Positions 8,048-16,837 of a stretch of 24,648 nt of DNA are shown here, piece by piece. The translations under genes were made by a program, and so were the position numbers. The number at the start of each line of letters is the position of its first letter. The stretch's first letter is position 1. Location: contig JAWLBR010000045.1 of NCBI GenBank assembly GCA_041687495.1, positions 1-24,648 on the forward strand, written 5' to 3'. Source of the stretch: JAWLBR01 sp041687495. GTDB taxonomy: Bacteria; Bacillota; Limnochordia; DTU087; JAAYGB01. The notes beneath the pieces were generated by a model. The model worked only from the letters and a program-made list of their open reading frames with translations, was not told where the DNA came from and did no database searches.

Positions 8048-9067
8048 ATGGTGGCAGTAGAACAAAAAGAGATTGCTACCAACGAGGAGTTAATCCGAGT
8101 TGAGGATTTGCGCACCCATTTCTTTACTGATCAGGGTGTTGTGAAAGCCGTTGACGGCGTTAGCTTCTCCATTAAAAAGGGGAAGGTTTTGGGAGTTGTC
8201 GGTGAGAGCGGATGTGGAAAGAGTATCACTGCTTCATCGATCATGCGGCTCCTGCCGGAGCCTAAGGGCAGAATTGTTTCGGGTAAGATTACCTTCAATT
8301 CACCAGATGGTGGATTGGTGGACATCACTAACTTAAATAGGCATAGTGCTGAGATGCGCAGCATCAGGGGTCGGCATATTGCGATGATCTTCCAAGAGCC
8401 GATGACCTCCTTGAACCCAGTGTTTACCGTCGGGGATCAGATTGTTGAGGCAATTCAATTGCACCAGAAGGTTGACCGGGCAACGGCGGAGAAGCGTGCT
8501 GTAGAGGTGTTGCGCCAGGTGGATATTCCTGACGCTGAGCGCAGGATTAACGAGTATCCGCACCAAATGAGTGGTGGCCAGCGGCAACGGGCAATGATCG
8601 CCATGGCGTTGTCGTGCAAGCCTAGTCTGCTAATTGCGGACGAGCCGACTACTGCCCTTGACGTTACCATTCAGGCGAAGATTCTGCGGAACATGCGAGC
8701 TCTGCAGGAACAGTACGGAATGGCCATTATGATGATTACCCACGACTTGGGAGTAATCGGACAGTTGGCTGATGATGTGATTGTCATGTACGTAGGAAAG
8801 AAGGTAGAGGGTGCCAGCGTAAAGCAGGTATTCCACAAGCCTGCTCACCCGTACACACAAGGCCTGATGAAGTCGATTCCGATGATTGGCCTGCGTGAGA
8901 AGAAGCTAGTGCCAATTACGGGGTCAGTTCCAAGTCCGTACAACTTACCGACGGGATGTTACTTTGCGCCCCGTTGTCCAAAGGCCATGGACCGCTGTCG
9001 GCAAGAGGCACCGCCAGAATTCGAAATTGAGCCAGGGCACACTGTCAGTTGCTGGCTGTATAAGTGA
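8048..9067 (+). CDS. Opp/Dpp-type ABC transporter ATP-binding protein (DppD-like)
   Basis: Cytoplasmic ATPase subunit of the importer. The ATG at 8048 follows AGGAGGG at 8038-8044. Visible motifs are Walker A GESGCGKS (52-59), the Q-loop MIFQEPMTSLNP, signature MSGGQRQR (174-181), Walker B LLIADEP (194-200) and the H-loop THD. The C-terminal oligopeptide-transporter domain carries the cysteine pattern GCYFAPRCPKAMDRC (303-317), which in this family binds an iron-sulfur cluster or metal. The 339 residues are the usual length. It sits 32 bp after the second permease gene and 10 bp before the partner ATPase. Confidence 0.95.
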   Translation: MVAVEQKEIATNEELIRVEDLRTHFFTDQGVVKAVDGVSFSIKKGKVLGVVGESGCGKSITASSIMRLLPEPKGRIVSGKITFNSPDGGLVDITNLNRHSAEMRSIRGRHIAMIFQEPMTSLNPVFTVGDQIVEAIQLHQKVDRATAEKRAVEVLRQVDIPDAERRINEYPHQMSGGQRQRAMIAMALSCKPSLLIADEPTTALDVTIQAKILRNMRALQEQYGMAIMMITHDLGVIGQLADDVIVMYVGKKVEGASVKQVFHKPAHPYTQGLMKSIPMIGLREKKLVPITGSVPSPYNLPTGCYFAPRCPKAMDRCRQEAPPEFEIEPGHTVSCWLYK

Positions 9068-9077
9068 GGTGTTTACC

Positions 9078-10154
9078 GTGACAAAAGCCAATCAAACAGC
9101 AAAGCCACAGGGCAATGTTCTGCTGGATGTTAAGGGACTAAAAAAGTACTTTCCGATTAGGAAGGGATTCTTTCGTAAAGTCGTAGGTAACACCAAGGCC
9201 GTTGACGGTGTAGACCTTTTCATCCGTGAAGGCGAGACATTAGGTTTAGTAGGAGAAAGTGGTTGCGGGAAAACGACAACCGGTCGTACCATTTTGCGCC
9301 TGCTGGAGCCAACTGACGGAACCATTAACTTCCGGACAAAGTCCGGTCAGATGGTGGACATCAGTACCCTTGATAAACAAGAGATGAAGAAGCTGCGGCG
9401 AGAGATGCAGATCATCTTCCAGGATCCATTTTCGTCGCTGAACCCACGGATGTCCGTTGGTCGTCTCATTGCCGAGCCTTTGGTCATCCACAAGATTGGT
9501 GATGAGAAGTCTCAAAAAGAACGGGTAGCTGAGCTGCTGGAGGCAGTTGGCTTGACCGCTTCTGTTGCGTCACGCTATCCCCATGAGTTTAGTGGTGGCC
9601 AGCGGCAGCGGATCGGTATTGCCCGAGCGCTCGCCCTGAATCCACGTCTGATCATCTGTGACGAGCCAGTTTCAGCGTTGGACGTGTCGGTTCAAGCCCA
9701 GGTAATCAACCTGCTGCAGGAACTGCAGAAGGAAATGGGACTTACGTTCTTGTTCATTGCCCACGATTTAAGCGTTGTAGAACACATTAGTGACCGAGTA
9801 GGCGTAATGTACTTGGGGCGGATCGTCGAGCTGACTACTTCAGAGGAGTTGTACGCTAACCCACGTCACCCCTACACGGAAGCTTTGTTGTCGGCGATTC
9901 CATTCCCTGACCCAGATATGGTCACGAATGAGATTCTCCTCGATGGTACTGTACCTGATCCATCTAAAGCTCCGTCTGGATGTCACTTCCACCCCCGTTG
10001 CCGGTACGCGACCGAGCAGTGTCGGGTAGAAGCTCCGAAGTTGGTTCCGACTAAGGAGAACCCGGAGCACTTTGTATCGTGCCATCGGTATGAGGAGCTG
10101 GAGTTGAGCCCAGTGAAACCTCCTGAGGAGGTTCTGGACCGGGTATCAGGTTAA
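9078..10154 (+). CDS. Opp/Dpp-type ABC transporter ATP-binding protein (DppF-like)
   Basis: Second ATPase, expected to form a heterodimer with the preceding product. The GTG at 9078 is preferred because GTGAGGTG lies 6-7 nt upstream and the protein then begins VTKANQTAKPQGN. Longer in-frame starts would lie inside the upstream gene and add unrelated sequence. Motifs are Walker A GESGCGKTT (59-67), IIFQDPFSSLNPRM, signature FSGGQRQR (171-178), Walker B LIICDEPVSALD (191-202) and the H-loop AHD. The C-terminal cysteine motif GCHFHPRCRYATEQC is present. The 358 residues are slightly longer than usual, with a charged tail. It is the last gene of the importer operon. Confidence 0.95.
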   Translation: MTKANQTAKPQGNVLLDVKGLKKYFPIRKGFFRKVVGNTKAVDGVDLFIREGETLGLVGESGCGKTTTGRTILRLLEPTDGTINFRTKSGQMVDISTLDKQEMKKLRREMQIIFQDPFSSLNPRMSVGRLIAEPLVIHKIGDEKSQKERVAELLEAVGLTASVASRYPHEFSGGQRQRIGIARALALNPRLIICDEPVSALDVSVQAQVINLLQELQKEMGLTFLFIAHDLSVVEHISDRVGVMYLGRIVELTTSEELYANPRHPYTEALLSAIPFPDPDMVTNEILLDGTVPDPSKAPSGCHFHPRCRYATEQCRVEAPKLVPTKENPEHFVSCHRYEELELSPVKPPEEVLDRVSG

Positions 10155-10178
10155 GACCACCAGCATAGAGTAGATGAG

Positions 10179-10213
10179 CAGCCAGTTGCCCCAAAGGGTT
10201 GCTGGCTGTTTTT
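10179..10213 (+). terminator. Intrinsic terminator of the importer operon
   Basis: CAGCCAG pairs with CTGGCTG. A GCCC/GGG core continues the stem with a mismatch around a small loop, and TTTTT follows at 10209-10213. It begins 24 nt after the DppF-like stop codon. Confidence 0.85.
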
Positions 10214-10299
10214 GCCTAGGACTTTTTGGTGTCGGTGGAAGTGTGTAGAGGACAGCACCAGTGAGCTGGAGTGGGACTGGGAAAGAGAGCTGATGTTGG

Positions 10300-10764
10300 A
10301 TGAAGAATCTAATTGCTACCGTCTTGGCCCTGGCCGGGGTTGGGGTTAACCTGGCTCTTACTGTTCATCTGATGAACATAGTGACGATTGTGAGTGCCGT
10401 GCAGACGGTGTGGGCCAAGGCAGAAGGCGCCCCGGAGACCATCTCTTGGCTCCCGGTGTTTGTTATTATTCCGGGTGTTGCTATAGCCGGGGCGGTGTTC
10501 GTGGCGGAAAGACTGTTTAAGCTGGCTCGGGTAGGTGACCTCAAGGACATGGTTCGTTTTGTCCTTCGGGTTGGAGCAGTACAGTTGGCAGCTTGGTGGC
10601 TGGGACGGACGATGCTGGTTGTAGCTAGACCAGTGGAGCGAACTGCGGGCAACGTAACAACCTTAGGGTTACTTGCGGTCCTGATGGTCTTCATGTGGGT
10701 GTTTCAGAATACGCCTTGGGGTGTGCGATTGTTTGGGAACCATCAGCCTAAACGGGCATCATAA
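10300..10764 (+). CDS. Small four-helix membrane protein of unknown function
   Basis: I do not recognise a family for this 154-residue protein. It has four hydrophobic segments, at about residues 4-24, 49-70, 84-107 and 118-136, with basic patches between TM2 and TM3 (RLFKLARVGDLKDMVR) and at the C-terminus (NHQPKRAS). A weak GAGAG lies about 11 nt before the ATG. It stands between two terminators and appears to be monocistronic. Its coding nature is supported by membrane-protein composition through the whole frame and by the following terminator. It could be a small regulatory or transport accessory protein. Confidence 0.7.
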   Translation: MKNLIATVLALAGVGVNLALTVHLMNIVTIVSAVQTVWAKAEGAPETISWLPVFVIIPGVAIAGAVFVAERLFKLARVGDLKDMVRFVLRVGAVQLAAWWLGRTMLVVARPVERTAGNVTTLGLLAVLMVFMWVFQNTPWGVRLFGNHQPKRAS

Positions 10765-10793
10765 GTCTTATGATAGATATGCGTAGTACCTTG

Positions 10794-10830
10794 CAGGCCT
10801 GGGAAATAGTCCCAGGCCTGTTGTGTTTTA
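10794..10830 (+). terminator. Terminator after the small membrane protein gene
   Basis: CAGGCCTGGGA and TCCCAGGCCTG form a perfect 11-bp stem with an AATAG loop, followed by TTGTGTTTTA. It begins 30 nt after the stop codon. Confidence 0.8.
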
Positions 10831-10992
10831 TTGGCGGTGATGGGTAGGCAAGTTGCCTGGCAGATCAAAAAGGGAATCCTTGCGGGAATACGAAGTGTAA
10901 GTTAGAGACGCACGGGTGGCCGATAGTACCTGTCGCTGAAAGCTAGAAGAGGGGGGTGCGCGAACTTGCTATCAGAGGAAGTTCGCTCTTGA

Positions 10993-11757
10993 ATGTCTGT
11001 GCAGCAAGCCCACAAGTCCCGTTCAGCCTCAGCACCAGTGGTGCTGCTGCAGGGTGTTACCCGGGTGTACGGCTCGGGCAGCCAAGCTGTGCACGCACTG
11101 CGGGGCATAGACTTGGAGGTTGAGAACTCCAAGTTGGCGATTATAAAGGGACGCTCAGGTTCCGGCAAGACGACGACCTTGAACCTCATGGGGGGGTTGG
11201 ATCGCCCCAGTTCGGGCCGTGTACTGATCAATGGCGAGGATATCAGTAGGTTTTCAGAACGCCGTCTGACCGTGTGGCGCCGGACTGTGGTCGGGTTTGT
11301 GTTTCAAAGCTTTGGACTGCTTCCGGCGTTAACCGCACTGGAGAATGTGGAACTGCCCATGCAGATTACTGGAATGAAGGCTGCTGCCCGGAGAAAGCGG
11401 GCTATGGAGTGTCTGCACTTGGTCGGCCTAACTAAGCGGGCCTCCCATAGGGTGCTGGAGCTCAGTGGCGGTGAGCAGCAGCGGGTGAGCATTGCTAGAG
11501 CCTTGGTCCATCGGCCGGAACTGATCTTAGCGGACGAGCCAACCGGCGAACTAGATCACAGTACCGCGATGAAAGTGATGGTGTTGTTTAGGCAGTTGGT
11601 TGAGGACGAGGGAGTAACCATCTGTCTGGTTACCCATGACCCGGCTGTTGAGGAGTTCGGTGACTACATATTTGGCATCGAAGATGGACGGATCGGAACT
11701 CGTACGCAACAGGTGGTGGAAACAGGGGACGTTGGAAACCCCGATTTTGGAGGTTGA
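10993..11757 (+). CDS. MacB/LolD-type ABC transporter ATP-binding protein
   Basis: ATPase of the family that drives FtsX-like permeases (MacB, LolD and antimicrobial-peptide exporters). Motifs are Walker A GRSGSGKTT (53-61), the Q-loop GFVFQSFGLLPALTALENVELPM, signature LSGGEQQR (157-164), Walker B LILADEPTGELD (177-188) and the H-loop THD. The Q-loop block is typical of this subfamily. At 254 residues it is slightly longer than the usual 225-235 because of an N-terminal lead and a polar tail. The ATG at 10993 has AGAGGAAG about 10 nt upstream and directly follows the stop of a possible 8-codon ORF. It starts the four-gene export operon, 9 bp before the adaptor gene. Confidence 0.93.
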   Translation: MSVQQAHKSRSASAPVVLLQGVTRVYGSGSQAVHALRGIDLEVENSKLAIIKGRSGSGKTTTLNLMGGLDRPSSGRVLINGEDISRFSERRLTVWRRTVVGFVFQSFGLLPALTALENVELPMQITGMKAAARRKRAMECLHLVGLTKRASHRVLELSGGEQQRVSIARALVHRPELILADEPTGELDHSTAMKVMVLFRQLVEDEGVTICLVTHDPAVEEFGDYIFGIEDGRIGTRTQQVVETGDVGNPDFGG

Positions 11758-11766
11758 GGTGCGAAC

Positions 11767-12813
11767 ATGGCCAAAAGACGGCAAGTTAATGGGGTACGAG
11801 CGCTAACGCTGGCAATCATCTTCAGTTTTCTTATGCTGTTGACCGGCTGCTCGCTGCTTCCGAAAGAAGAAGTCGAAGAGGTTCCGGTGCTGCTGAAACC
11901 GCCTGAGGCTCGGCTGGTTACATATGAGGTGACTAAGGGAGACATCTCCGAAGTTGTGCGGTCTCTGGGGCGAGTGGCGGCGGTGAATGAAGCGCAGTTG
12001 TACTTTCCGCGAACCGAGAGGATAAAGAAAATCTACGTGGCTCCAGGCGATGAGATTCAGCCGGGTCAGGTACTGGCTGAACTGGAGACTGGTGACCTGC
12101 GTTACCGATTGGAGAAGGCCAAACTGACTTTGGCTCAGGAGGAGTTGCGGTGGAAACGGACCCAGAGTCTCGCTGGCATTGAGATCAACCGTGTCGACTC
12201 CCAGATAGCGGCAATAGAACTAGACAAGGCGAGATTGGAAGTCGAACACCTAAGCCAAGAACTAGAAGCATCCCTGCTGAAAGCTCCCTTTGCCGGAGTG
12301 GTTGTCAGCGTCGATCGCCGGGAACGGGAGTTAGTCGAAGGCTATGAGACAGTGATGAAAGTGGCAGATCCCAACGAGCTGGAGATTCAGGTGGAGCTGT
12401 CGTACAGTACGGATCGAAACAAGCTGGTGAGGGGTCAGCTTGTCCGGGTGAACACAGAAAGAGATACTTGGGTTGAAGGACATATCTACCAAATCACCAC
12501 GGGAGATGACGATCCCAGCTCCAGTCGCAGTAATTACTCTGCTCAGGCACCAGTGATCAAGATTCGCTTGAATGACCCAAGCATTCCGCTGGAGTTCGAT
12601 TCTCTATTGCGGGTCGTAATTGTGATCCGAGAAGAGCAGGACGCAGTCTTGGTGCCCAACGCTGCTATCCGTAGCTATATGGGCCGCAAGTATGTCCGGG
12701 TTCTAGATGGCGATGTGCGCAAAGAAGTGGACATTGTCACAGGAATCGAAGGCGAGACGGAGAGTCAAGTCATCAAGGGCCTAGAAGAAGGACAGATTGT
12801 CGTAGGTAAGTAG
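11767..12813 (+). CDS. HlyD/MacA-like adaptor lipoprotein
   Basis: Membrane fusion (adaptor) protein expected to sit outside the membrane and connect with the FtsX-like permease. The N-terminus (MAKRRQVNGVRALTLA) leads into a hydrophobic stretch and the lipobox LLTGC with Cys28, so it should be lipid-anchored. Residues 75-110 (IKKIYVAPGDEIQPGQVLAELE) form the first half of the biotinyl-lipoyl-like domain. A short coiled-coil hairpin follows at about 112-170, then LLKAPFAGVVVSVD, the second half. A beta-barrel region and a C-terminal EGETESQVIKGLEEGQIVV segment follow, as in MacA. The short hairpin suits a system without a long periplasmic tunnel. GAGGTG lies 5 nt before the ATG. Confidence 0.9.
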   Translation: MAKRRQVNGVRALTLAIIFSFLMLLTGCSLLPKEEVEEVPVLLKPPEARLVTYEVTKGDISEVVRSLGRVAAVNEAQLYFPRTERIKKIYVAPGDEIQPGQVLAELETGDLRYRLEKAKLTLAQEELRWKRTQSLAGIEINRVDSQIAAIELDKARLEVEHLSQELEASLLKAPFAGVVVSVDRRERELVEGYETVMKVADPNELEIQVELSYSTDRNKLVRGQLVRVNTERDTWVEGHIYQITTGDDDPSSSRSNYSAQAPVIKIRLNDPSIPLEFDSLLRVVIVIREEQDAVLVPNAAIRSYMGRKYVRVLDGDVRKEVDIVTGIEGETESQVIKGLEEGQIVVGK

Positions 12814-12840
12814 GCAGCCTAAGAGTGAGGAGATTCTCAA

Positions 12841-15675
12841 ATGCGGTTCTTTGCGATAGTCTGGATTGTGATCAAACAGGTCATTAACAATCTGCGGCTG
12901 GAAGTCAGTCTGCTGGCTGGCCTCATTGTTGCGGTAGCCGTAGTCTCAAGTATTCCCACTTACACCAATGGAGCCCTGCAGTATGTTTTGACTAAGCGGT
13001 GGGTAGAAAGTACTGACCCTGGCCGTCTGCCGAACACGCTAATGTTCTACCACGATCCCATGGTAAAGTCGACGGTGGAGGAGTACGAAGCGGTAACAGA
13101 GTTCCTCAGCCGGGCTATACCAGCTCGGTTTGGTGAGCCAATTCACAGTGCAAAACTTGGCGAGATCTCGACGTCTGCCTTCTATTCTCAGGATAACGAG
13201 CGAGGGGACCGAGTAGGCTACGCCAATATTCGCTTCTTGACCAATCTGTTTGAGATGGTGGACATCACCGATGGGAGACTCCCCAGCGCAAAACGTCGTC
13301 CCGATGGGGCCGTCGAGGCTGTGGTGGATGAGGCAGCGTTAGATGATTTGGGATTGCTGGTGGGACAGACATATGTCTTTCCCATTGCCAAGGACAGTGA
13401 GTACGACACTGAGATTGAGACGCTCAAAGTGCAGGTTGTAGGCACGTTCAAGGGACAGGTGCAGCCGGAGAACGCGTCACAGTGGCTGTACCTACCCCCG
13501 TTCGAGAAGAGCTTCTTCGTCTCAGAAGAGCTGTTCCTCACCGACTTGGCGCTTATTGAGGATATTCCTGTGGGTCAGTATGTGTGGTATCTGGTTCTCG
13601 ACCACACTGGTGTGCGAGTGGACTACTTAGAACGATGGATAGACGACCTTAAGTATGTTGAGTCACGGGTGGGTCAGCTGATGCCCGGAACCCGGGCCTG
13701 GAAATACCCCTTGGGCATCTTCGAGTACTTCCAAGAACAGGCATACTACCTAAAGCTGTTTATGTTTTCGCTGAGCGTTCCCATCCTTGGCATGGTTCTG
13801 TATTTTGTGGTACTTGCCGCTGGACTGACTGTGAGACGCCGACGGACGGAAATTGCCATGCTGCGCAGCCGAGGTGCTGGTGTCTTGCAGATTGCGTTGG
13901 CGTACCTACTGGAGTGGGGCCTTTTGGGGTTGACCGCTTTGGCGATTGGCCCCTATTTGGGGCTGCTGATCTCCAAGGCCATTGGAGCTGCTTCGGGGTT
14001 TCTAAGTTTTGTTGACCGCCGATCGCTGCCGGCAATACTGGCCAGTGATGCGTACGTCTACGGTGGGATCGGGCTGCTCATAGCCGTTGCTGCCTGTCTA
14101 GTGCCAGTCCTGAAGGCTGCTAGACACAGTATCGTCACGTACAAGCGGGATTTGGCCCGCTCGGCTTACGCACCGGCATGGCAGCGTTACTTTGTGGATT
14201 TCTTACTGCTTGGGATTTCATATTACGGGTATCGGATGCTGAGTCGGCAGGCAGCTGCCTTCCGTTCCGGCCAAGTCTCAGCCGCCGATGCTGAGCTGTT
14301 GGTGGATCCGCAGCTGTTCTTGATTCCAATCGTGTTTGTCTTGGCGGCCGGCCTGTTTACCCTAAGGGTGCTTCCACTTGTGATGAAACTGCTTAACCAG
14401 CTTACCTCTCGATGGGGTGGCGTCTCGGTGTCGATGACTGTCTTGCAGATGGCCCGTAACCCAGGGCAGTATAACCCTCTGCTGCTACTTCTGATCATTA
14501 CGGTGGCTGCGGGGATCTACAGTGCGGCAACGGCGCGCACATTGGACCAGAATTTTGCCGATCGCCTGGCCTACCAGTATGGAGCGGACATAGTGTTGAG
14601 AGAGCAGTGGCAGATGCCAGCGGGGTCTGCAGATTACGCTGCACCTGGGGGAGACAACAGCCAGGAGAGTACCGAGCCGTTCGTGTTTGAGCCACCCTTC
14701 TATGTGCACAAAGAACTGCCGGGAGTCGCAGCGGCCGCAAAGGTGCTACGGACGCCAGTTTCGATTCGAGTAGGAGGTAACTATCTCAGTGGTGGAACCC
14801 TAGTTGGGATTGAGCCTGCGGAATATGCCGGGGTGGGCTGGTTCCGCAAAGATCTGGCACCAAATCACCTCTACGAATACCTAAATTTGCTGATTCAGGT
14901 TCCAGAGGGTGCGTTGGTACCCACTGAAGCAGCACAGGCAGCGGGTCTCCGTGCTGGAGACTGGATCAGCGCCCGGATTGGTAGAGAAGATGTAGACTTC
15001 ATGATTGTGGGAACACTGGATTACTGGCCCACCGTGTACGAGGATGACATGCCCTTCATGGTAACCAACCTCGACTACATTCAACAGATGACGACCCTAC
15101 AGCCTTACGACGTTTGGCTGCAGGTGGAGTCCGGGTTTAACCTTCAGTCCGCAGTTGAACATCTGCGGGAAGAAGGGATCTGGGTGATTAGTGTTGAGGA
15201 CCTTAACCGTGAGTTGGTTCAGGGTCGTCAGGAACCTCAACGTATGGGCCTCTACGGCATGCTGTCTACGGGGTTCATTGTGGCGGTACTGATTACGGTG
15301 ATGGGTTTCTTCCTTCATACATTTTTATCCCTGCGGTCTAGACTGCTGCAGTTTGGAGTGCTGCGCACCATCGGCCTGTCGGTTTGGCAGTTGATTGCCA
15401 TGCTGTCACTGGAACAGCTGTTGTCGGTGGGACTAGGTCTGCTGATCGGACTTGGGCTGGGGCAGGTTACTGGAGAGCTGTTCTTGCCCTTCATTCAGCT
15501 CGGAACGGATTTGGGTGGAGATATCCCGCCGTTTACAGTCGTAACCCAACAGGCAGACGTACTCAAGATTGTTGGTATCCTCGGAGTTATGCTGATAGTG
15601 GGATTAGTGATACTGGCCGGTGTCCTCTCCCGCATGCGGCTGCACCAAGCCGTGAAGCTGGGAGAAGAGCTGTAG
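12841..15675 (+). CDS. Large FtsX-type ABC permease with two permease halves
   Basis: A 944-residue membrane protein with about ten helices. TM1 is at about 20-42, followed by an extracytoplasmic domain (50-300). Further helices lie near 306-330, 352-372, 405-425, 452-468, 490-512 and 546-564. A second large extracytoplasmic domain spans about 570-800, and the last helices are near 808-830, 850-874 and 908-930. The segment RRRRTEIAMLRSRGAGVLQI (333-352) and LRSRLLQFGVLRTIGLSVWQ (831-850) are the two FtsX coupling regions that contact ATPases. This is a fused double-FtsX permease, so one chain can supply two ATPase-binding sites. GAGGAG lies about 7 nt before the ATG. It sits between the adaptor gene and the second ATPase gene. 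Confidence 0.92.
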   Translation: MRFFAIVWIVIKQVINNLRLEVSLLAGLIVAVAVVSSIPTYTNGALQYVLTKRWVESTDPGRLPNTLMFYHDPMVKSTVEEYEAVTEFLSRAIPARFGEPIHSAKLGEISTSAFYSQDNERGDRVGYANIRFLTNLFEMVDITDGRLPSAKRRPDGAVEAVVDEAALDDLGLLVGQTYVFPIAKDSEYDTEIETLKVQVVGTFKGQVQPENASQWLYLPPFEKSFFVSEELFLTDLALIEDIPVGQYVWYLVLDHTGVRVDYLERWIDDLKYVESRVGQLMPGTRAWKYPLGIFEYFQEQAYYLKLFMFSLSVPILGMVLYFVVLAAGLTVRRRRTEIAMLRSRGAGVLQIALAYLLEWGLLGLTALAIGPYLGLLISKAIGAASGFLSFVDRRSLPAILASDAYVYGGIGLLIAVAACLVPVLKAARHSIVTYKRDLARSAYAPAWQRYFVDFLLLGISYYGYRMLSRQAAAFRSGQVSAADAELLVDPQLFLIPIVFVLAAGLFTLRVLPLVMKLLNQLTSRWGGVSVSMTVLQMARNPGQYNPLLLLLIITVAAGIYSAATARTLDQNFADRLAYQYGADIVLREQWQMPAGSADYAAPGGDNSQESTEPFVFEPPFYVHKELPGVAAAAKVLRTPVSIRVGGNYLSGGTLVGIEPAEYAGVGWFRKDLAPNHLYEYLNLLIQVPEGALVPTEAAQAAGLRAGDWISARIGREDVDFMIVGTLDYWPTVYEDDMPFMVTNLDYIQQMTTLQPYDVWLQVESGFNLQSAVEHLREEGIWVISVEDLNRELVQGRQEPQRMGLYGMLSTGFIVAVLITVMGFFLHTFLSLRSRLLQFGVLRTIGLSVWQLIAMLSLEQLLSVGLGLLIGLGLGQVTGELFLPFIQLGTDLGGDIPPFTVVTQQADVLKIVGILGVMLIVGLVILAGVLSRMRLHQAVKLGEEL

Positions 15676-15761
15676 GCTCGGTATTGTTTCGCCCCAGGCG
15701 AATCGGAGAAGTCTGACTCAGCGCGCGTGGGTTGGTGGGCGAGGAGGAAAGGACGTTTGCG

Positions 15762-16769
15762 ATGTTTGCAGATGTGAAGGGAACAGACGGATCGGGAAGG
15801 GGACCGGCTGCGCTTAGGCAGTTGGTTGGCCGGTACTTGCGGCGCCAGCACCCAGCAATTGAGCCAGGGCAGCCATTCATTGTCTGCGAAAACTTGGTGC
15901 GGATCTATCAAGTGGCGGACATCGAAGTGCAAGCTCTGCAGGGACTGGACATGGTAATCAACAGAGGCGAGCTCATGGCTATCATCGGGTCCAGCGGCAG
16001 CGGGAAGTCGACACTGCTGAATATTCTCGGTGGGCTGGATGCTCCAACCGCGGGTAGGGTTGACGTGGCTGGCTGGAACCTTAGTAAGCTCAGTTACTTG
16101 GACCGTGTGCATTACAAGCGACGAACTGTAGGGTTTGTTTGGCAGAATGTGAGCCGCAATTTGATCCCCTACCTGACCGCTTTGGAGAATGTGGAGTTAC
16201 CCATGATTCTGGCCGGTAAGCTTGATCGAAAGCGGGCAAGAGAACTGCTGGAAGCGGTCGGGCTTGGTCATAGGATGCACCACAGACCCATGGAGATGTC
16301 CGGCGGCGAACAGCAGCGGGTGGGGATCGCCATCGGTTTGGCCAATAATCCCCAGGTACTGTTGGCTGACGAGCCAACTGGGGCACTAGATACTAAGGCC
16401 AGCGCCCAGGTACTGGAGGTACTGCAACAGGTACGGGACACCTACGGGGTTACCGTCGTTGTAGTTACCCACGATCGAAGCATGGCCAACGCAGTGGACC
16501 GATATGTGCTGATTCGGGACGGAAAGATCAGCATGGAGTCTGTGCGTCGGCCAACTCAAGTGTCATCTTTTGCCGAAGACGAGGACTTGATGCGGACTGA
16601 AGCTCTGAGTCATGATGAATTTGTTGTTCTGGATTCTGTGGGTCGTCTGCAGCTCCCGGAGGAGTACGTCTCCAAACTGGGCTTGAAGGGCAGGGCTCGC
16701 GTCTCCCTTGATGAGGGTAGAATTGTCATTCACCCCGAAGGAGAAAAAGACTCGGTGGAGTCGGCATAA
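15762..16769 (+). CDS. MacB-type ABC ATPase with C-terminal AbrB/SpoVT-like domain
   Basis: Second ATPase of the export operon, 335 residues. The ATG at 15762 is preferred over TTG 15732 because GAGGAGGAAAGGA lies just upstream of the ATG and would fall inside the coding region if the TTG were used. Residues 1-38 are a basic lead absent from typical family members. Then follow Walker A GSSGSGKST (76-84), GFVWQNVSRNLIPYLTALENVELPM, signature MSGGEQQR (179-186), Walker B LLADEPTGALD and the H-loop THD. After the usual end at about residue 262 there is an acidic linker. A segment at about 286-326 then reads FVVLDSVGRLQLPEEYVSKL followed by GL, a short polar stretch and GRIVIHPE, closely resembling the AbrB/MazE/SpoVT swapped-hairpin fold. 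Whether this tail binds DNA or serves for dimerisation is unknown. Confidence 0.9.
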   Translation: MFADVKGTDGSGRGPAALRQLVGRYLRRQHPAIEPGQPFIVCENLVRIYQVADIEVQALQGLDMVINRGELMAIIGSSGSGKSTLLNILGGLDAPTAGRVDVAGWNLSKLSYLDRVHYKRRTVGFVWQNVSRNLIPYLTALENVELPMILAGKLDRKRARELLEAVGLGHRMHHRPMEMSGGEQQRVGIAIGLANNPQVLLADEPTGALDTKASAQVLEVLQQVRDTYGVTVVVVTHDRSMANAVDRYVLIRDGKISMESVRRPTQVSSFAEDEDLMRTEALSHDEFVVLDSVGRLQLPEEYVSKLGLKGRARVSLDEGRIVIHPEGEKDSVESA

Positions 16770-16772
16770 CAA

Positions 16773-16797
16773 CCGGGGATGCAGATCCCGTCCCCGG
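16773..16797 (+). other. Hairpin after the second export ATPase gene
   Basis: CCGGGGA (16773-16779) pairs with TCCCCGG (16791-16797). An alternative GGGAT/ATCCC hairpin (16776-16780 with 16785-16789) excludes it. It begins three bases after the stop codon and has no T-tract. It may be a weak terminator or a processing hairpin before the small ORF. Confidence 0.4.
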
Positions 16798-16837
16798 ACG
16801 CGCCTTGGTGGCATATGCTATCTCGGGGGTGAATGGC

